Source: Elusimicrobiota bacterium
GTDB lineage: Bacteria; Elusimicrobiota; Elusimicrobia; UBA1565
Length of the DNA stretch: 64,000 nucleotides
NCBI GenBank assembly: GCA_016196755.1
Contig: JACPXC010000019.1
Coordinates: 62,001-126,000 of the forward strand
Direction: 5' to 3'
In this document: piece by piece, positions 50,826 to 59,096 of the stretch
Position numbering within the stretch: position 1 is the stretch's first letter
Layout: the number at the start of each line of letters is the position of its first letter
Notes under the pieces: generated by a model
Told to the model about the DNA's origin: nothing
Databases searched by the model: none
What the model saw: the letters and a program-made list of their open reading frames with translations, nothing else
Translations under genes and position numbers: made by a program

Positions 50826-51329
50826 CTATTTCTTCTTAGCCTTCTTTGCCGTCTTACCCGCCGGGGCGAGGTTCTTGGGCTGGGGACCAGGCGAGGGCGC
50901 CCCCTTTTCGACGATGTCCTTGAACTTCTCCAAGTCGCGAAGGAGGTTCTTCTGCACCGTGCCGTAGGCGTCCTTGAGGCGCCGGCGCGGCATGGGCGGC
51001 GAGAGCAAGGTGAGGAGCACGACCGAGCGCTGCTCGCCTAGCGGCAGGATGCGCGAGTAGACCCGGAGGTCGCCGCCCTTGGGGAGGTGCACGGTCCAGT
51101 CGGCCACGCCGAGCTCGGCGTCGATCTTGCCTTCGCTTTGACAGCTGACGACGCCGTCGGGCAGAAGATAATCGACCTCTTGCTTGCCGTCCTTCATGCG
51201 GACTTCCTGGACCGGGTGGGCCCAGCGCGGCAGTTGGAAGTGGTCGGAGGCTACGGCGAACGCCTTGTTGGCGGGGGCCTCGAGTTCCATAGAGGCGGTG
51301 ACGGACGACACGATGTGTTCTTCGCTCAT
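50826..51329 (-). CDS. SRPBCC/START-like protein
   Basis: 167 aa from ATG 51329. Polyketide-cyclase/START-like helix-grip pattern: 'SVTASMELEAPANKAFAVAS' at the start, strands 'VDYLLPDGVVSCQSEG' and 'DWTVHLPKGGDLRVYSR', and a long final helix 'GTVQKNLLRDLEKFKDIVEK', then a Lys-rich tail. The fold holds hydrophobic ligands, which would suit a locus with putative prenyl-type enzymes. It is now the first gene after the AbiE cassette at 51.4-53.4 kb, with its own promoter-like sequence. Confidence 0.75.
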   Translation of the reverse strand: MSEEHIVSSVTASMELEAPANKAFAVASDHFQLPRWAHPVQEVRMKDGKQEVDYLLPDGVVSCQSEGKIDAELGVADWTVHLPKGGDLRVYSRILPLGEQRSVVLLTLLSPPMPRRRLKDAYGTVQKNLLRDLEKFKDIVEKGAPSPGPQPKNLAPAGKTAKKAKKK

Positions 51330-51338
51330 AATTAAGGA

Positions 51339-51353
51339 AGTATAGGAAGTATA
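51339..51353 (-). promoter_or_regulatory. Duplicated -10-like boxes before the SRPBCC gene
   Basis: A 9-bp direct repeat (51336-51344 and 51345-51353) gives TATACT twice on the minus strand. The nearer box ends 9 nt before ATG 51329. A TTGTTT about 16 nt upstream is a poor -35, so this promoter is tentative. Confidence 0.45.
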
Positions 51354-51411
51354 GAGCCCAAAACAAGGTCCCGCAAGGGCAAAAAACTGCCGCGCGCGAT
51401 AAAGGCGGGCA

Positions 51412-51440
51412 TTGACACCGATTGTTCTGTATATTATACT
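51412..51440 (+). promoter_or_regulatory. Promoter of the second AbiE-type cassette
   Basis: TTGACA (51412-51417), 17-nt spacer, TATACT (51435-51440). The ATG follows 11 nt later, leaving a leader of about five nt. An 11-bp palindrome GTATA-T-TATAC (51429-51439) overlaps the -10 box. Confidence 0.75.
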
Positions 51441-51457
51441 GTTCATTAGCAATGAAC
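51441..51457. promoter_or_regulatory. Operator-like inverted repeat over the start codon
   Basis: GTTCATT-AGC-AATGAAC: perfect 7-bp arms that include the ATG at 51452. Position and symmetry fit autoregulation by the encoded winged-helix antitoxin. Confidence 0.65.
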
Positions 51458-52534
51458 ACTACTAATACTGATAATAGAACCACCGACTACTGCCTAGGTT
51501 TCCTCAAAGAAATACTAGGGAAAGAGCCTATTCTCCTAAATCAACCATTTGCCCAGGGACCCTATCCAGAGTACGCAGTACAGCTGCCGACCGAGCCCCC
51601 AATCATCCTAGCGGTGCACAACAAGAACACCATCGCGACTCGAACCCAGGCTCTCCACATAGCCAACCAGTTAAAAGTCTATGGCCACAATCCCACTGAA
51701 TATCTTATCTGCGCCCAATGGATTGCAGAGACCGCCGCGGAAGAGTTTCGCAAAGCCGGCATCTGCTATGTCGATGCGGTCGGGAACCTATACCTCGCCC
51801 GCCGCCCGAAACTGTTGATCGACATCCGGGGCCGACGTCCCGAAGCGAAAATTCGCCCCGCCCCTGGCCGAATCGTAGAGGCGGGCGGGCTCAAGGTATG
51901 CCATCTCCTGCTCACCAAACCGGATATGCTCGAGCAGCCCCTACGCGTGATAGCGGAGCAGGCGGGAGTGGCGCTGGGAACGGCCCACATAGTCATGCGA
52001 GAGCTCGTCGCTGCCCGCCTGGTCCTCCTCGGACCTGGGAACAAACGCCGCTTCGGGAACGTCGAAGAGATGATCGACGCATTCGTCAGAGGCTACGCCA
52101 ATAAATTACGGCCGGCATGCTTCATCAAGCGCTATCGCCACAAGAAAACCCATCCAGCGGACATCCTCGAAGACTTCAAGAAGCGGCTGGCGGGGACGAA
52201 CGCACGCTGGGCGCTGACCGGCGGTATCGCGGGCAATCAAATGACTCACTTCATCGCACCCAACACGATCACAGTGTTCGCCGACCGACAGGCGGCACAA
52301 CTCCTGCAGGAAGGGCCGATGCTCCCAGACCGCAACGGCAACGTAACTCTCCTGGATTTCTTCGCCGACACAGCGATCGCAGGCTTCACAGACGTCGCCG
52401 CGCCCATGGCGACGCCCCTGCTCATCTATGCCGAGTTGCTCGACGAAGGCGGGCCGCGCGAAGCGGAGGCCGCGGAGATGATTCTGGAGAAGTACATCAT
52501 GCCCGGAGTGGGCCTTGAACGCCGCCCTATCTGA
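51452..52534 (+). CDS. AbiEi-type winged-helix antitoxin/regulator
   Basis: 360 aa. A winged-helix segment near residues 160-200 ('QPLRVIAEQAGVALGTAHIV') is followed by 'RELVAARLVLLGPG', then a C-terminal domain with 'ARWALTGGIAGNQMTHFIAP' as in long AbiEi-family antitoxins. It is transcribed opposite to the surrounding train and is visibly richer in A/T codons, so it looks like a late insertion. ATG 52-54 of the 51400s is chosen because the promoter excludes the longer frame. Overlaps the nucleotidyltransferase gene by 20 nt. Confidence 0.75.
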   Translation: MNTTNTDNRTTDYCLGFLKEILGKEPILLNQPFAQGPYPEYAVQLPTEPPIILAVHNKNTIATRTQALHIANQLKVYGHNPTEYLICAQWIAETAAEEFRKAGICYVDAVGNLYLARRPKLLIDIRGRRPEAKIRPAPGRIVEAGGLKVCHLLLTKPDMLEQPLRVIAEQAGVALGTAHIVMRELVAARLVLLGPGNKRRFGNVEEMIDAFVRGYANKLRPACFIKRYRHKKTHPADILEDFKKRLAGTNARWALTGGIAGNQMTHFIAPNTITVFADRQAAQLLQEGPMLPDRNGNVTLLDFFADTAIAGFTDVAAPMATPLLIYAELLDEGGPREAEAAEMILEKYIMPGVGLERRPI

Positions 52535-53390
52535 CGCGATCAAGGAAGTCCACGCCGTCGCCGAGTCGCTGGGGATCAAGGCCGTTCTGGTCGGCGCCCT
52601 CGTCATGGAGTTCACGACGGAGTTTCGGCAGGGCTATCCGCCCTACAAGAACACTAACGACGCCGACTTCGCCCTTTATGTGCATGATTGGGCTTCATTC
52701 GACAGCATCCACGGCGTCCTGCTTTCCAAAGGGTATGCACGGCATTCGAAGATCGAGCACCGCCTATGGAAAGGAACCGTCATCATCGACCTGATCCCTT
52801 ATGGAGAGGTCTCCCCCGAGGGAAAGCTCAAGTGGCCCATCTCCGGCCATGAGATGAATGTCATCGGTTTCGCTGAAGTCTGCGCCGCCGTTGCGCCCGA
52901 AGTACGGCCAGGCCTCCCCCGGATACCGGTCATCGGAGTCCCCGGCTTCGTCATCCTGAAGATGTTCGCCTTCCAGGACCGCCTCGCCCGTCAAGACCAA
53001 AAATATCGGAACGATGCCGAACACATCCGCTATTGGTTGGACAACTACGCGATGATCTCAGACGCCGACTATCGGAGATTCGACGTCGCCGCAGAACAGG
53101 GCTGGAAGGACATCGACGTCAACGACGCGGGCGCCGCCATCCTCGGCCTCGAGGCGTCCAAGGTGGCTTCTCCGGCCGCCATCACCGCCACCGAACGGTT
53201 CCTAACGGAGTCGATGGACCACTATTCTCCATTCATTGAAGCCCTTCTCAATACCCGGCACGGCATCGCGACAACCGAAGAACTCTCGGCAGAAGCGACA
53301 GAGCTCCAAGGCAGACTCGCCGCCTTCCGCAGAGGCTTCGCGGCTCGGCTGTTACGTCCCAGCAGCGGCAGGGCACAGTCGCAGCAATGA
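52515..53390 (+). CDS. Nucleotidyltransferase-fold toxin partner
   Basis: 291 aa from TTG 52515, supported by GGAG 7-8 nt upstream; the next in-frame Met is about 30 codons later. 'KAVLVGALVMEFTTEF' and 'NTNDADFALYVHDW' give the G-x-x-hydrophobic and D-x-D (D-A-D) motifs of nucleotidyltransferases, and 'HRLWKGTVIIDLIPYG' supplies the third acidic residue. Together with the upstream gene this matches an AbiE-type (MNT-like) toxin-antitoxin pair in the usual order. It converges on the HxsB-like gene at 53439, leaving 48 nt without a recognisable terminator. Confidence 0.75.
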   Translation: MNAALSDAIKEVHAVAESLGIKAVLVGALVMEFTTEFRQGYPPYKNTNDADFALYVHDWASFDSIHGVLLSKGYARHSKIEHRLWKGTVIIDLIPYGEVSPEGKLKWPISGHEMNVIGFAEVCAAVAPEVRPGLPRIPVIGVPGFVILKMFAFQDRLARQDQKYRNDAEHIRYWLDNYAMISDADYRRFDVAAEQGWKDIDVNDAGAAILGLEASKVASPAAITATERFLTESMDHYSPFIEALLNTRHGIATTEELSAEATELQGRLAAFRRGFAARLLRPSSGRAQSQQ

Positions 53391-53438
53391 TTGTCCGTCG
53401 GTTCATGAATTCGATGGCCCCAACCCTGGAGCCGAAGC

Positions 53439-54320
53439 CTAACGGATCAGCTCTTCGAAGATAACACCGAAGAGCCCCATCATGCGCCGGCAACGCTCGT
53501 TGGTGGGCATATGGCCGAACGGGCTACCCTGGGTGCGGTGGTTGAACTCGGCGCGCACCGGGCAATAGGGCGAGTAGGCGCACTGCGCGCACATCGGCTG
53601 AGCCAGGGCGGACTCGGCGAGCAAGAAGGCCCTCAACGCCGGATGCTCCAAGGCTTCGGGGTAGGGATTCTTGCCCGCCACACCGATGCGGAACAGTTCG
53701 GCATCCTCTTTGCGCGGCAGCTCGCCGCCGGTCCCGGCGTAGACCGAGCCGTCCGCGCCGTAGACGAAGCAGGATAGCGCGCCGTCATTGCGCGGCGTCT
53801 CGGGGTCCTTGACCCGCTGGGTCAGACCGGCCCGCTCATCCTCGGCCGAGGTCTTCACGCCGTCGACGACGTTAACGTGCCGCTTCCCGTCGGCGTTGAC
53901 GGTCGCCGCTTTGTGGGCGAAGAGCTCGTTGTGCCTCTCGAGCCGGATGGTCAGCTCCGGCGACGGGGAGGTCAGGATGAAATCGAGGACGGCCGCCGCG
54001 GTCTTCTCCGAGAGCTTGCCGTAGACGACGTGGACGCTCGGGCCTTTCGCGTTGAGCCCCAGGCGCTTGGCCGTCATGCGGCCCAGCGCGGCGAAATCGA
54101 GATAGTCGCGGAACAGCCCGCGCTTGCGCAGCTCCGAGCCCAGGGGCTCCTCGTTGGAGATCCCGCCCTTGAGATAGCGCTTATAGTCGTCCTCGGACAT
54201 GAAGAGCCATTGGCCCACCGGCGTCGTCACGAGGACCTTTCCCAACAGCGGCCGCGCGTAGTGCGCCGCCACGCGCTCGGCGTGCGGCGTCTCGACGGGC
54301 GTCAGCCCCAGCCGGCTCAT
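53439..54320 (-). CDS. HxsB-like protein lacking the radical SAM cluster, copy 1
   Basis: 293 aa. It keeps the HxsB N-terminal domain ('QWLFMSEDDYKRYLKGG', 'LFRDYLDFAALGRM') and the SPASM-like C terminus ('CAQCAYSPYCPVRAEF', 'TNERCRRMMGLFGVIFEEL'), almost word for word like hxsB at 48811-50355. The radical SAM barrel is shortened to about 100 residues and has no CX3CX2C. It can hardly be a radical enzyme, so a substrate-presenting or regulatory role is more likely. ATGA overlap with an HxsD-like gene. Confidence 0.75.
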   Translation of the reverse strand: MSRLGLTPVETPHAERVAAHYARPLLGKVLVTTPVGQWLFMSEDDYKRYLKGGISNEEPLGSELRKRGLFRDYLDFAALGRMTAKRLGLNAKGPSVHVVYGKLSEKTAAAVLDFILTSPSPELTIRLERHNELFAHKAATVNADGKRHVNVVDGVKTSAEDERAGLTQRVKDPETPRNDGALSCFVYGADGSVYAGTGGELPRKEDAELFRIGVAGKNPYPEALEHPALRAFLLAESALAQPMCAQCAYSPYCPVRAEFNHRTQGSPFGHMPTNERCRRMMGLFGVIFEELIR

Positions 54321-54595
54321 CCGCGCGCCGCCAGGAGCGCTTGGGTCACCAGAAGCGAGGAGGCGCCCTTGTTGAGCTCCGAGACCAGGATGCGGTACTC
54401 GTGGTTGAGCAGCTCGACGAGGAAGTCCCCCGCCAGAGCGTCCAGATCTTTTTCCGAGGACTCGAGCGTCAGGTCCCAGTCCTTCTTGGTCTCGTCGACC
54501 GATATCTCTGCGCGCGCTGCGAACACCTGGGCCGCTATCGTCAGCGCCGCCTCGGAGTAGACGGCCTTGGGGACCTTCAGCTCGACGGACTTCAC
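54317..54595 (-). CDS. HxsD-like small protein, short form
   Basis: 92 aa, GTG start with GTGA overlap. 'SVELKVPKAVYSEAALTIAA' at the N terminus and 'DWDLTLESS', 'GDFLVELLNHEYRILVSEL' correspond to the HxsD segments 'WKLTLSAK' and 'REFVDELHNQALRQRL'. The long charged C-terminal helix of hxsD is absent. It is paired with the cluster-less HxsB-like protein encoded directly after it, just as hxsD is next to hxsB, which suggests each HxsB-like protein has its own partner. Confidence 0.65.
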   Translation of the reverse strand: MKSVELKVPKAVYSEAALTIAAQVFAARAEISVDETKKDWDLTLESSEKDLDALAGDFLVELLNHEYRILVSELNKGASSLLVTQALLAARG

Positions 54596-55083
54596 TTCTT
54601 CTCCCCGTGCGTCTCTTCCCAGGTGGCCTTCACGTTGTCGGGGTCGGCCCCGGCGGGCTTGGACTTGAGCTCCTTGATCTCGACCTCCACCTCGGCGATG
54701 AGGCGGTCGATCTCGGCCTGCTGAGCGGCGGTCAGCGCGTCGCCGCCCCCCGTGGCGCCGGGCGGGCCCGACGACGGGGCGGGCGCCGCGGGCGCCATGC
54801 CGTTGGCGAAAAGCACCGCCTGGCGCGCCACGTGCTCGAGGACGGGGGCGTTGGCCTTGGCGATGGCCCAGCGGACCTTCTGGACCGCCAGCTCCGCCTC
54901 GAGCGCGGCCTTGAGGGTCTTGAGGTCGGTCTTGGGCTTGGGGGTCAGCGTCACGGTCAGCGATTTGGCGCGGTCGCCGTCCAAGCGCACCCAGGCGCGG
55001 TCGGTCATGAGGTAGGCGGCGCCGAGGATGGCCTCTAGGCCGTGCTCCTTGACCGACAGGGTCGTCGAAACGGTCTTGATCAT
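54592..55083 (-). CDS. HxsD-like small protein, long form
   Basis: 163 aa. 'KTVSTTLSVKEHGLEAILGA', 'LTVTLTPKPKTDLKTL' and a C-terminal 'EIDRLIAEVEVEIKELKSK' plus 'VKATWEETHGEKK', the latter clearly related to hxsD ('EKTWEERYG'). A Pro/Ala/Gly linker near 105-120 joins the two parts. The 'LR' core is changed ('RWAIAKANAPVLEHVARQAV'). ATGA overlap with the second cluster-less HxsB-like gene. Confidence 0.65.
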   Translation of the reverse strand: MIKTVSTTLSVKEHGLEAILGAAYLMTDRAWVRLDGDRAKSLTVTLTPKPKTDLKTLKAALEAELAVQKVRWAIAKANAPVLEHVARQAVLFANGMAPAAPAPSSGPPGATGGGDALTAAQQAEIDRLIAEVEVEIKELKSKPAGADPDNVKATWEETHGEKK

Positions 55084-56363
55084 AGCAGGGTCCAGGAGTC
55101 GGCCCAGCCCAGCAGGGCCTCGCGCGGCTCCGTCTCGGCCAAGCGTAGAAAAATGACGTCGAGCGCCGCCATCGCCGCAGCGCAGGCCGCGCTGGTCGGC
55201 AGATGCCCCCAGAACGAGCCCTGGCCTTCTTGATGACGGCTCGGCGCCACCGTGCAGGCCGGCTTGTAGGCGCACTGCGCGCAGAGCGGGTGATGGTCGC
55301 CCTCGGCCCCGGCCAAGATGGCGTGCACCGCCTGCTTGTCCGGCAGCTCCTCCCATGCCGTGCGTCCCACGGCGCCCAGCGAGTAGAGCCCGCGCTCGTC
55401 TGAGGGCAGGTCCAGCGCGCGCTCGGCGGCGACGAGCTCGCCCCAGGGCGCCACGCAGAGCTCGCCCGTGACGTCGACTCCGGGCAGCGGCCCGCCGCGC
55501 TCCTCGCGCGGGCGCCCGCCCTCGGGCGGCAGGCGACGCAGAGCGGCGGCGGCCCACTCCTCGCGCAGAGGCGGGCCGTCGGAGAGCGCGGCGTCGAGGA
55601 AGGCGGCGTAGAAGGCCCCAAACCCCTCCACATCCGACACGCCGTCGGGAGAGAGCATCACCGAGCCTACGCCTGCGGCGCGCAGGTCCTTAACCCACCC
55701 AGCCGCGTCCCTAGCCTTCGGAATCCATCTAAGGACCACGCGCGGCTCGGGGAACTTCGCGATGCCGGCCGGCAGCTTCCCCGCGGCGTCGAGCTCCAGC
55801 ATAAGCCCGAGCTTATGCTCGGCCATCTCGGCCGCGCGCGACGCCGCCGGGAGATTGGGGGTCCTCAGCCAGACCCGCGAACGCCGGCCGTTCCAGTCCG
55901 AGCGCTTGGCCGCGTAGCGCGCGATGAAGCGCGCCATCGGCCAGGCCGCCGCGGGGTCCTCGCAGGCCGCCTCCAATACGACGGCCGGCCCCGGCACCGT
56001 GAACGCGAAGTCCACCGCCTCGCGCGCCACGTCGCAATCCATCCGCTGACGGCCGCGCTCGAGCAGGAGCACGAAGCGCCGCGTCCCCTCCCAGGAGAGC
56101 AGGCTGCCCTCCATCGCCTCGGCGGCCAGGCGCTCGAAGTCGAGGTAGTGGCCGAGGAAGCCCTTCACGCGCAGCTCGTCGAAGCGCGGATGCGCGTCGC
56201 CCAGGCCCTTCAGATAGTCGCGATACTCGTCGTGGGAAAGGAACGCCCAATGCCCGGCCTCGGAGGTGGCCAGGACCTTGTCGCCGAGGCGCCGGAAGCG
56301 GTGCGGCGCCACCTTGGCCAGGTCCGGCTCCGGCAGGTCGCCCAACTCGGTCAGGACGCTCAT
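55080..56363 (-). CDS. HxsB-like protein lacking the radical SAM cluster, copy 2
   Basis: 427 aa. The N-terminal domain ('HWAFLSHDEYRDYLKGLG', 'GFLGHYLDFERLAAEA') and C-terminal 'CAQCAYKPACTVAPSR' with 'WGHLPTSAACAAAMAALDVI' align with hxsB. The middle has a full-length barrel-sized region, but the place of CX3CX2C reads 'FVLLLERGRQRMDCDVAREA' and the SAM motif is 'VVLEAACEDPAAAW' instead of E-F-Q-G-G-E-P-L. So the barrel is kept while the iron-sulfur and SAM sites are lost: a pseudoenzyme by sequence. Confidence 0.75.
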   Translation of the reverse strand: MSVLTELGDLPEPDLAKVAPHRFRRLGDKVLATSEAGHWAFLSHDEYRDYLKGLGDAHPRFDELRVKGFLGHYLDFERLAAEAMEGSLLSWEGTRRFVLLLERGRQRMDCDVAREAVDFAFTVPGPAVVLEAACEDPAAAWPMARFIARYAAKRSDWNGRRSRVWLRTPNLPAASRAAEMAEHKLGLMLELDAAGKLPAGIAKFPEPRVVLRWIPKARDAAGWVKDLRAAGVGSVMLSPDGVSDVEGFGAFYAAFLDAALSDGPPLREEWAAAALRRLPPEGGRPREERGGPLPGVDVTGELCVAPWGELVAAERALDLPSDERGLYSLGAVGRTAWEELPDKQAVHAILAGAEGDHHPLCAQCAYKPACTVAPSRHQEGQGSFWGHLPTSAACAAAMAALDVIFLRLAETEPREALLGWADSWTLL

Positions 56364-56740
56364 CGCTTGCGCCTCTTCGGGGTCTTGGGCTCCAAGGCCG
56401 CGGTCTCATCCGCCCGCGCCTTGGCCACCGCGGGATCCATTTCCTCGAGCGGGTCCTTGGGCACGGCGGTAAATCCCGCCGCCAGGACCTGGCCGAGGAC
56501 GGGGGCCGCGGCCGGGCGGTTCAAGGCCACCACCTCGGAGCGCAGTTGGGAGTTGAGCGCCTCGTCGAGGAACCTGCCGACGAGCGCGTCGAGGCCGCGC
56601 GCGGCGCTGAGGGTGACGAGATGGGCCGCCTTGGTCGAGACCACCGCGACGCGCCCGCGGCCCGAGACCGCCGCCGCGGCGGCCGCCAAGGCCTCGCGCC
56701 CGTACCAGGCCGTCTCGAGGCGCAGCTCGGCGACCTTCAC
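56360..56740 (-). CDS. HxsD-like small protein
   Basis: 126 aa, GTG start, GTGA overlap. 'KVAELRLETAWYGREALAAA' and 'HLVTLSAARGLDALVGRFLD' followed by 'EALNSQLRSEVVALNRP' reproduce the HxsD order of elements, including the L-x-x-x-L-R stretch. The C terminus is Lys/Arg/Pro-rich ('TPKPKR'-like). Assigned by position and pattern, because sequence identity among these small proteins is low. Confidence 0.6.
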   Translation of the reverse strand: MKVAELRLETAWYGREALAAAAAAVSGRGRVAVVSTKAAHLVTLSAARGLDALVGRFLDEALNSQLRSEVVALNRPAAAPVLGQVLAAGFTAVPKDPLEEMDPAVAKARADETAALEPKTPKRRKR

Positions 56741-57153
56741 TTCGGGCGCCTCAGCTGGCTCCAAGGCGTCTTGATACCGAGCGGGTCCTTTTCGGCCGTG
56801 CCCTTCTCGGCCAAGACCGCGGCCAAGCGCGCCGCGGCCTCGGGAGAGAGCGCCGCTTCCGCGGGGCGCCCCGCCCGGCGCGCCAGCTCGACCATCCGGC
56901 GGGTCAGTTCGGCCCGCACCGCCGCGCCGCGCTCGGCCACCGCCCCGCGGAGGCACTGATTCGCGAAAACCCGCAGGGCCTCCTCGATGAGGCCTTTGGC
57001 GTCGCGGCCGGCGCGCGGCCAGAGCTCGATGAGCGGCGCGCCGTTCTGGGTCCGGACCAAGGCATGGGCGCGGGTCGAGAGCGCGTAGGCCGTTCCGAGG
57101 ACGGCCAGCCGGGGAGCCCCGGCCGGCAAGGGAACGCGGACCGGCTCAGGCAA
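56737..57153 (-). CDS. HxsD-like small protein
   Basis: 138 aa from TTG 57153, which overlaps the hxsC stop by 8 nt (TTGCCTGA, mirroring ATGCCTGA at the hxsC starts). 'RLAVLGTAYALSTRAHALVR', 'LIEEALRVFANQCLRGAVAE' and 'KTPWSQLRRPK' give the HxsD order with the L-R stretch. This is the copy next to hxsC. Role as small partner protein inferred from family. Confidence 0.6.
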   Translation of the reverse strand: MPEPVRVPLPAGAPRLAVLGTAYALSTRAHALVRTQNGAPLIELWPRAGRDAKGLIEEALRVFANQCLRGAVAERGAAVRAELTRRMVELARRAGRPAEAALSPEAAARLAAVLAEKGTAEKDPLGIKTPWSQLRRPK

Positions 57154-58105
57154 CGCGCGCCTCCCGAGTCTCGTCGACGAAGGGATGGTAGCGGTCGCCG
57201 GTCTGCGGCACGCAGCGCGGCTCGACGATGGGTGCTATGTCCGGCGCGCCCATGTGCTTCTGATAGCTCTTGTGGACGCCCACGCACTGCGCGCGGTGCG
57301 CGCACTGCTCGCAGCCCTTGAGCCAGGTCACCTTGAACGGCGCCAGGGTATTGTAGACGTAAGGCCAGAGCCGGGTCGGCACCGTGCAGAGCGGGAAGTG
57401 GTAGAGCCGCGCCTGCGGCAGGCGGGCCAGCTTGTCGTGGACGTCGTCTAAGGCCTTGGCCGCGTCGCTCATCGTCCACATGACGCGGTCCCGGTACTGC
57501 TCGGCGAAGCCCTCGAGCTCGACGAATAGGAACACGACCTGGTCTACCCATGGGAGGCGCTCGGCGATCATGTCGAGCAGGCCGGCCAGGGACTTCCCCT
57601 GGATGCGCGTCATGATGACCCGGATCTCGACGCGCTGGCCGGGAGAGCGGTGCCGGCGCAGGTTCTCGAGCCCCGCCATCGTCTGCTCGAAGGAGCCCGG
57701 GGTCCGCGAGGTCGCCTCGTGGGTCTTGGCGTCGTAGCCGAACAAGGGTACGGCCACTTCGAACGGGGTCAGCCCCATCGCCATCGTGCGCCGCGCGAAG
57801 TCCTCGTAGGCGAACAAGCGGCCGTTCGAGAGCACGCGCACCAGCGCCTTCGGGAACTCGGTGCGCAGGAGCCCCACGATCTTGAGGAACTCGGGATGCA
57901 AAGTCGGCTCGCCGCCGGTCAGGTTGAAGTAGTCGCTGACGTCGTCGAACTTCACGAAGGTGCGCAGGCCGCGCTTGTACTTCTCCACCTTGCGCACCAT
58001 CTCGGCGTAGGAGTACTTGTCGGTGGTCTCGCGGAACCCGGAGACCGGGTTCGAGCAGAACACGCAGCCGATGTTGCACTGCGGCCAGATGGAGAAGTCA
58101 GGCAT
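57146..58105 (-). CDS. hxsC: HxsC-type radical SAM maturase
   Basis: 319 aa. Cluster C10-x3-C14-x2-C17 ('QCNIGCVFCSN'), SAM motif 'YFNLTGGEPTLHPEFLKI', then the HxsC-typical C terminus 'YHFPLCTVPTRLWPYV' and 'CEQCAHRAQCVGVHKS' before 'IAPIVEPR'. In the HXS system HxsC works with HxsB on the His-Xaa-Ser repeat protein. Overlap ATGCCTGA with the upstream radical SAM gene. The second copy at 44311-45333 is close enough that either could be the partner of HxsB. Confidence 0.75.
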   Translation of the reverse strand: MPDFSIWPQCNIGCVFCSNPVSGFRETTDKYSYAEMVRKVEKYKRGLRTFVKFDDVSDYFNLTGGEPTLHPEFLKIVGLLRTEFPKALVRVLSNGRLFAYEDFARRTMAMGLTPFEVAVPLFGYDAKTHEATSRTPGSFEQTMAGLENLRRHRSPGQRVEIRVIMTRIQGKSLAGLLDMIAERLPWVDQVVFLFVELEGFAEQYRDRVMWTMSDAAKALDDVHDKLARLPQARLYHFPLCTVPTRLWPYVYNTLAPFKVTWLKGCEQCAHRAQCVGVHKSYQKHMGAPDIAPIVEPRCVPQTGDRYHPFVDETREARVA

Positions 58106-59096
58106 GCGACTCTTTCCTCTGGAGCTCGGGCTTCTCGGGGATGGCGCGCCAATCCGGCATCGTCACCGGCCCTTTGATCGGCATGAACTCCGAGTCGTCA
58201 TAGCGCTTGAGGTACTCGGTCCAGAGACCCTCGCAGGAGTCGTAGAGCGCGCAGCCCTCGCAGCGCGCGGTCTTGGCGCGGCCGTGCTTGCCGCGCGAGC
58301 CGCCCACGTCGTCGTTCTTGAAGTCCGGGGCCCAGTGCCGGGTGTTGAAGATGGCCACCTCGCGGATCTCGGAGATCTGGTCGAGGTGGTCGGGGAAGTG
58401 GCAGAGCGGCACGTAGCGCACCGTCCAATGGCGGATGCCGGCCGCGCGGCCCACGTCGAGCGTCTCGCGCATGTACGGCGCGGCCTCGGCGATGCGCGGC
58501 ACCAGGCCATGGAAGTTCGAGTAGGCCCCGCCGTAGTTGGGGTCGACGAAGATGAACTCGACGTGCTGGATGTCGAGCTTGAGGAAGAGCCGGCCGATGT
58601 CGGGCAGGTGCCTCATGTTCGGCTTGACCACCGTGCAGTTGCCGAACACGCGCTTAAAGCCCGTCGCGCGCACGTTGGCCACGCCCTTGAGCAGCTGGTC
58701 GAAGGAGCCCGGCGCCACGGTCACCGCGTCGTGGAGCTTGGCGTCGTGGCCGTGGATCGAGAACACCAGGTCGGTGACGCCGGCGTCGACCGTGGCCTTG
58801 GCGAACTCCGGGTAGGCCAGCATGCGGCCGTTGGTGACGATGACGATGTCCTTGAACCCCAGCTTGTGGGCCGCGCGCACCAGGGGCAGGAAGTCGGCGC
58901 GGATCGTGGTCTCGCCGCCGATCATCTCGAGGTAGGTGACGCCCTTGTCCTTGGCCTCGACCATCTCGCGCAGGATCTGCTTGGTCGACTTGTCGGGGAC
59001 GTCGCGCTTGTTCAAGTCGATGCAGAAGTGGCAGTAGCTGTTGCAGGAGAAGCCGGTGAAGAGGACGAGCTTCTCGGTCTTGGGGCGCGGGCTCAC
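58098..59096 (-). CDS. Radical SAM protein of the HXS locus
   Basis: 332 aa, GTG start. Cluster C18-x3-C22-x2-C25 ('GFSCNSYCHFCIDLNKRD'), followed by 'YLEMIGGETTIRADFLPL', where G-G-E-T-T replaces the common G-G-E-P-T, and an auxiliary Cys group 'CEGCALYDSCEGL' near 285. Its core resembles neither HxsB nor the 'CLFCSQ' group closely. GTGA overlap with the transaldolase-like gene ties expression of the two. Confidence 0.8.
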   Translation of the reverse strand: MSPRPKTEKLVLFTGFSCNSYCHFCIDLNKRDVPDKSTKQILREMVEAKDKGVTYLEMIGGETTIRADFLPLVRAAHKLGFKDIVIVTNGRMLAYPEFAKATVDAGVTDLVFSIHGHDAKLHDAVTVAPGSFDQLLKGVANVRATGFKRVFGNCTVVKPNMRHLPDIGRLFLKLDIQHVEFIFVDPNYGGAYSNFHGLVPRIAEAAPYMRETLDVGRAAGIRHWTVRYVPLCHFPDHLDQISEIREVAIFNTRHWAPDFKNDDVGGSRGKHGRAKTARCEGCALYDSCEGLWTEYLKRYDDSEFMPIKGPVTMPDWRAIPEKPELQRKESHA

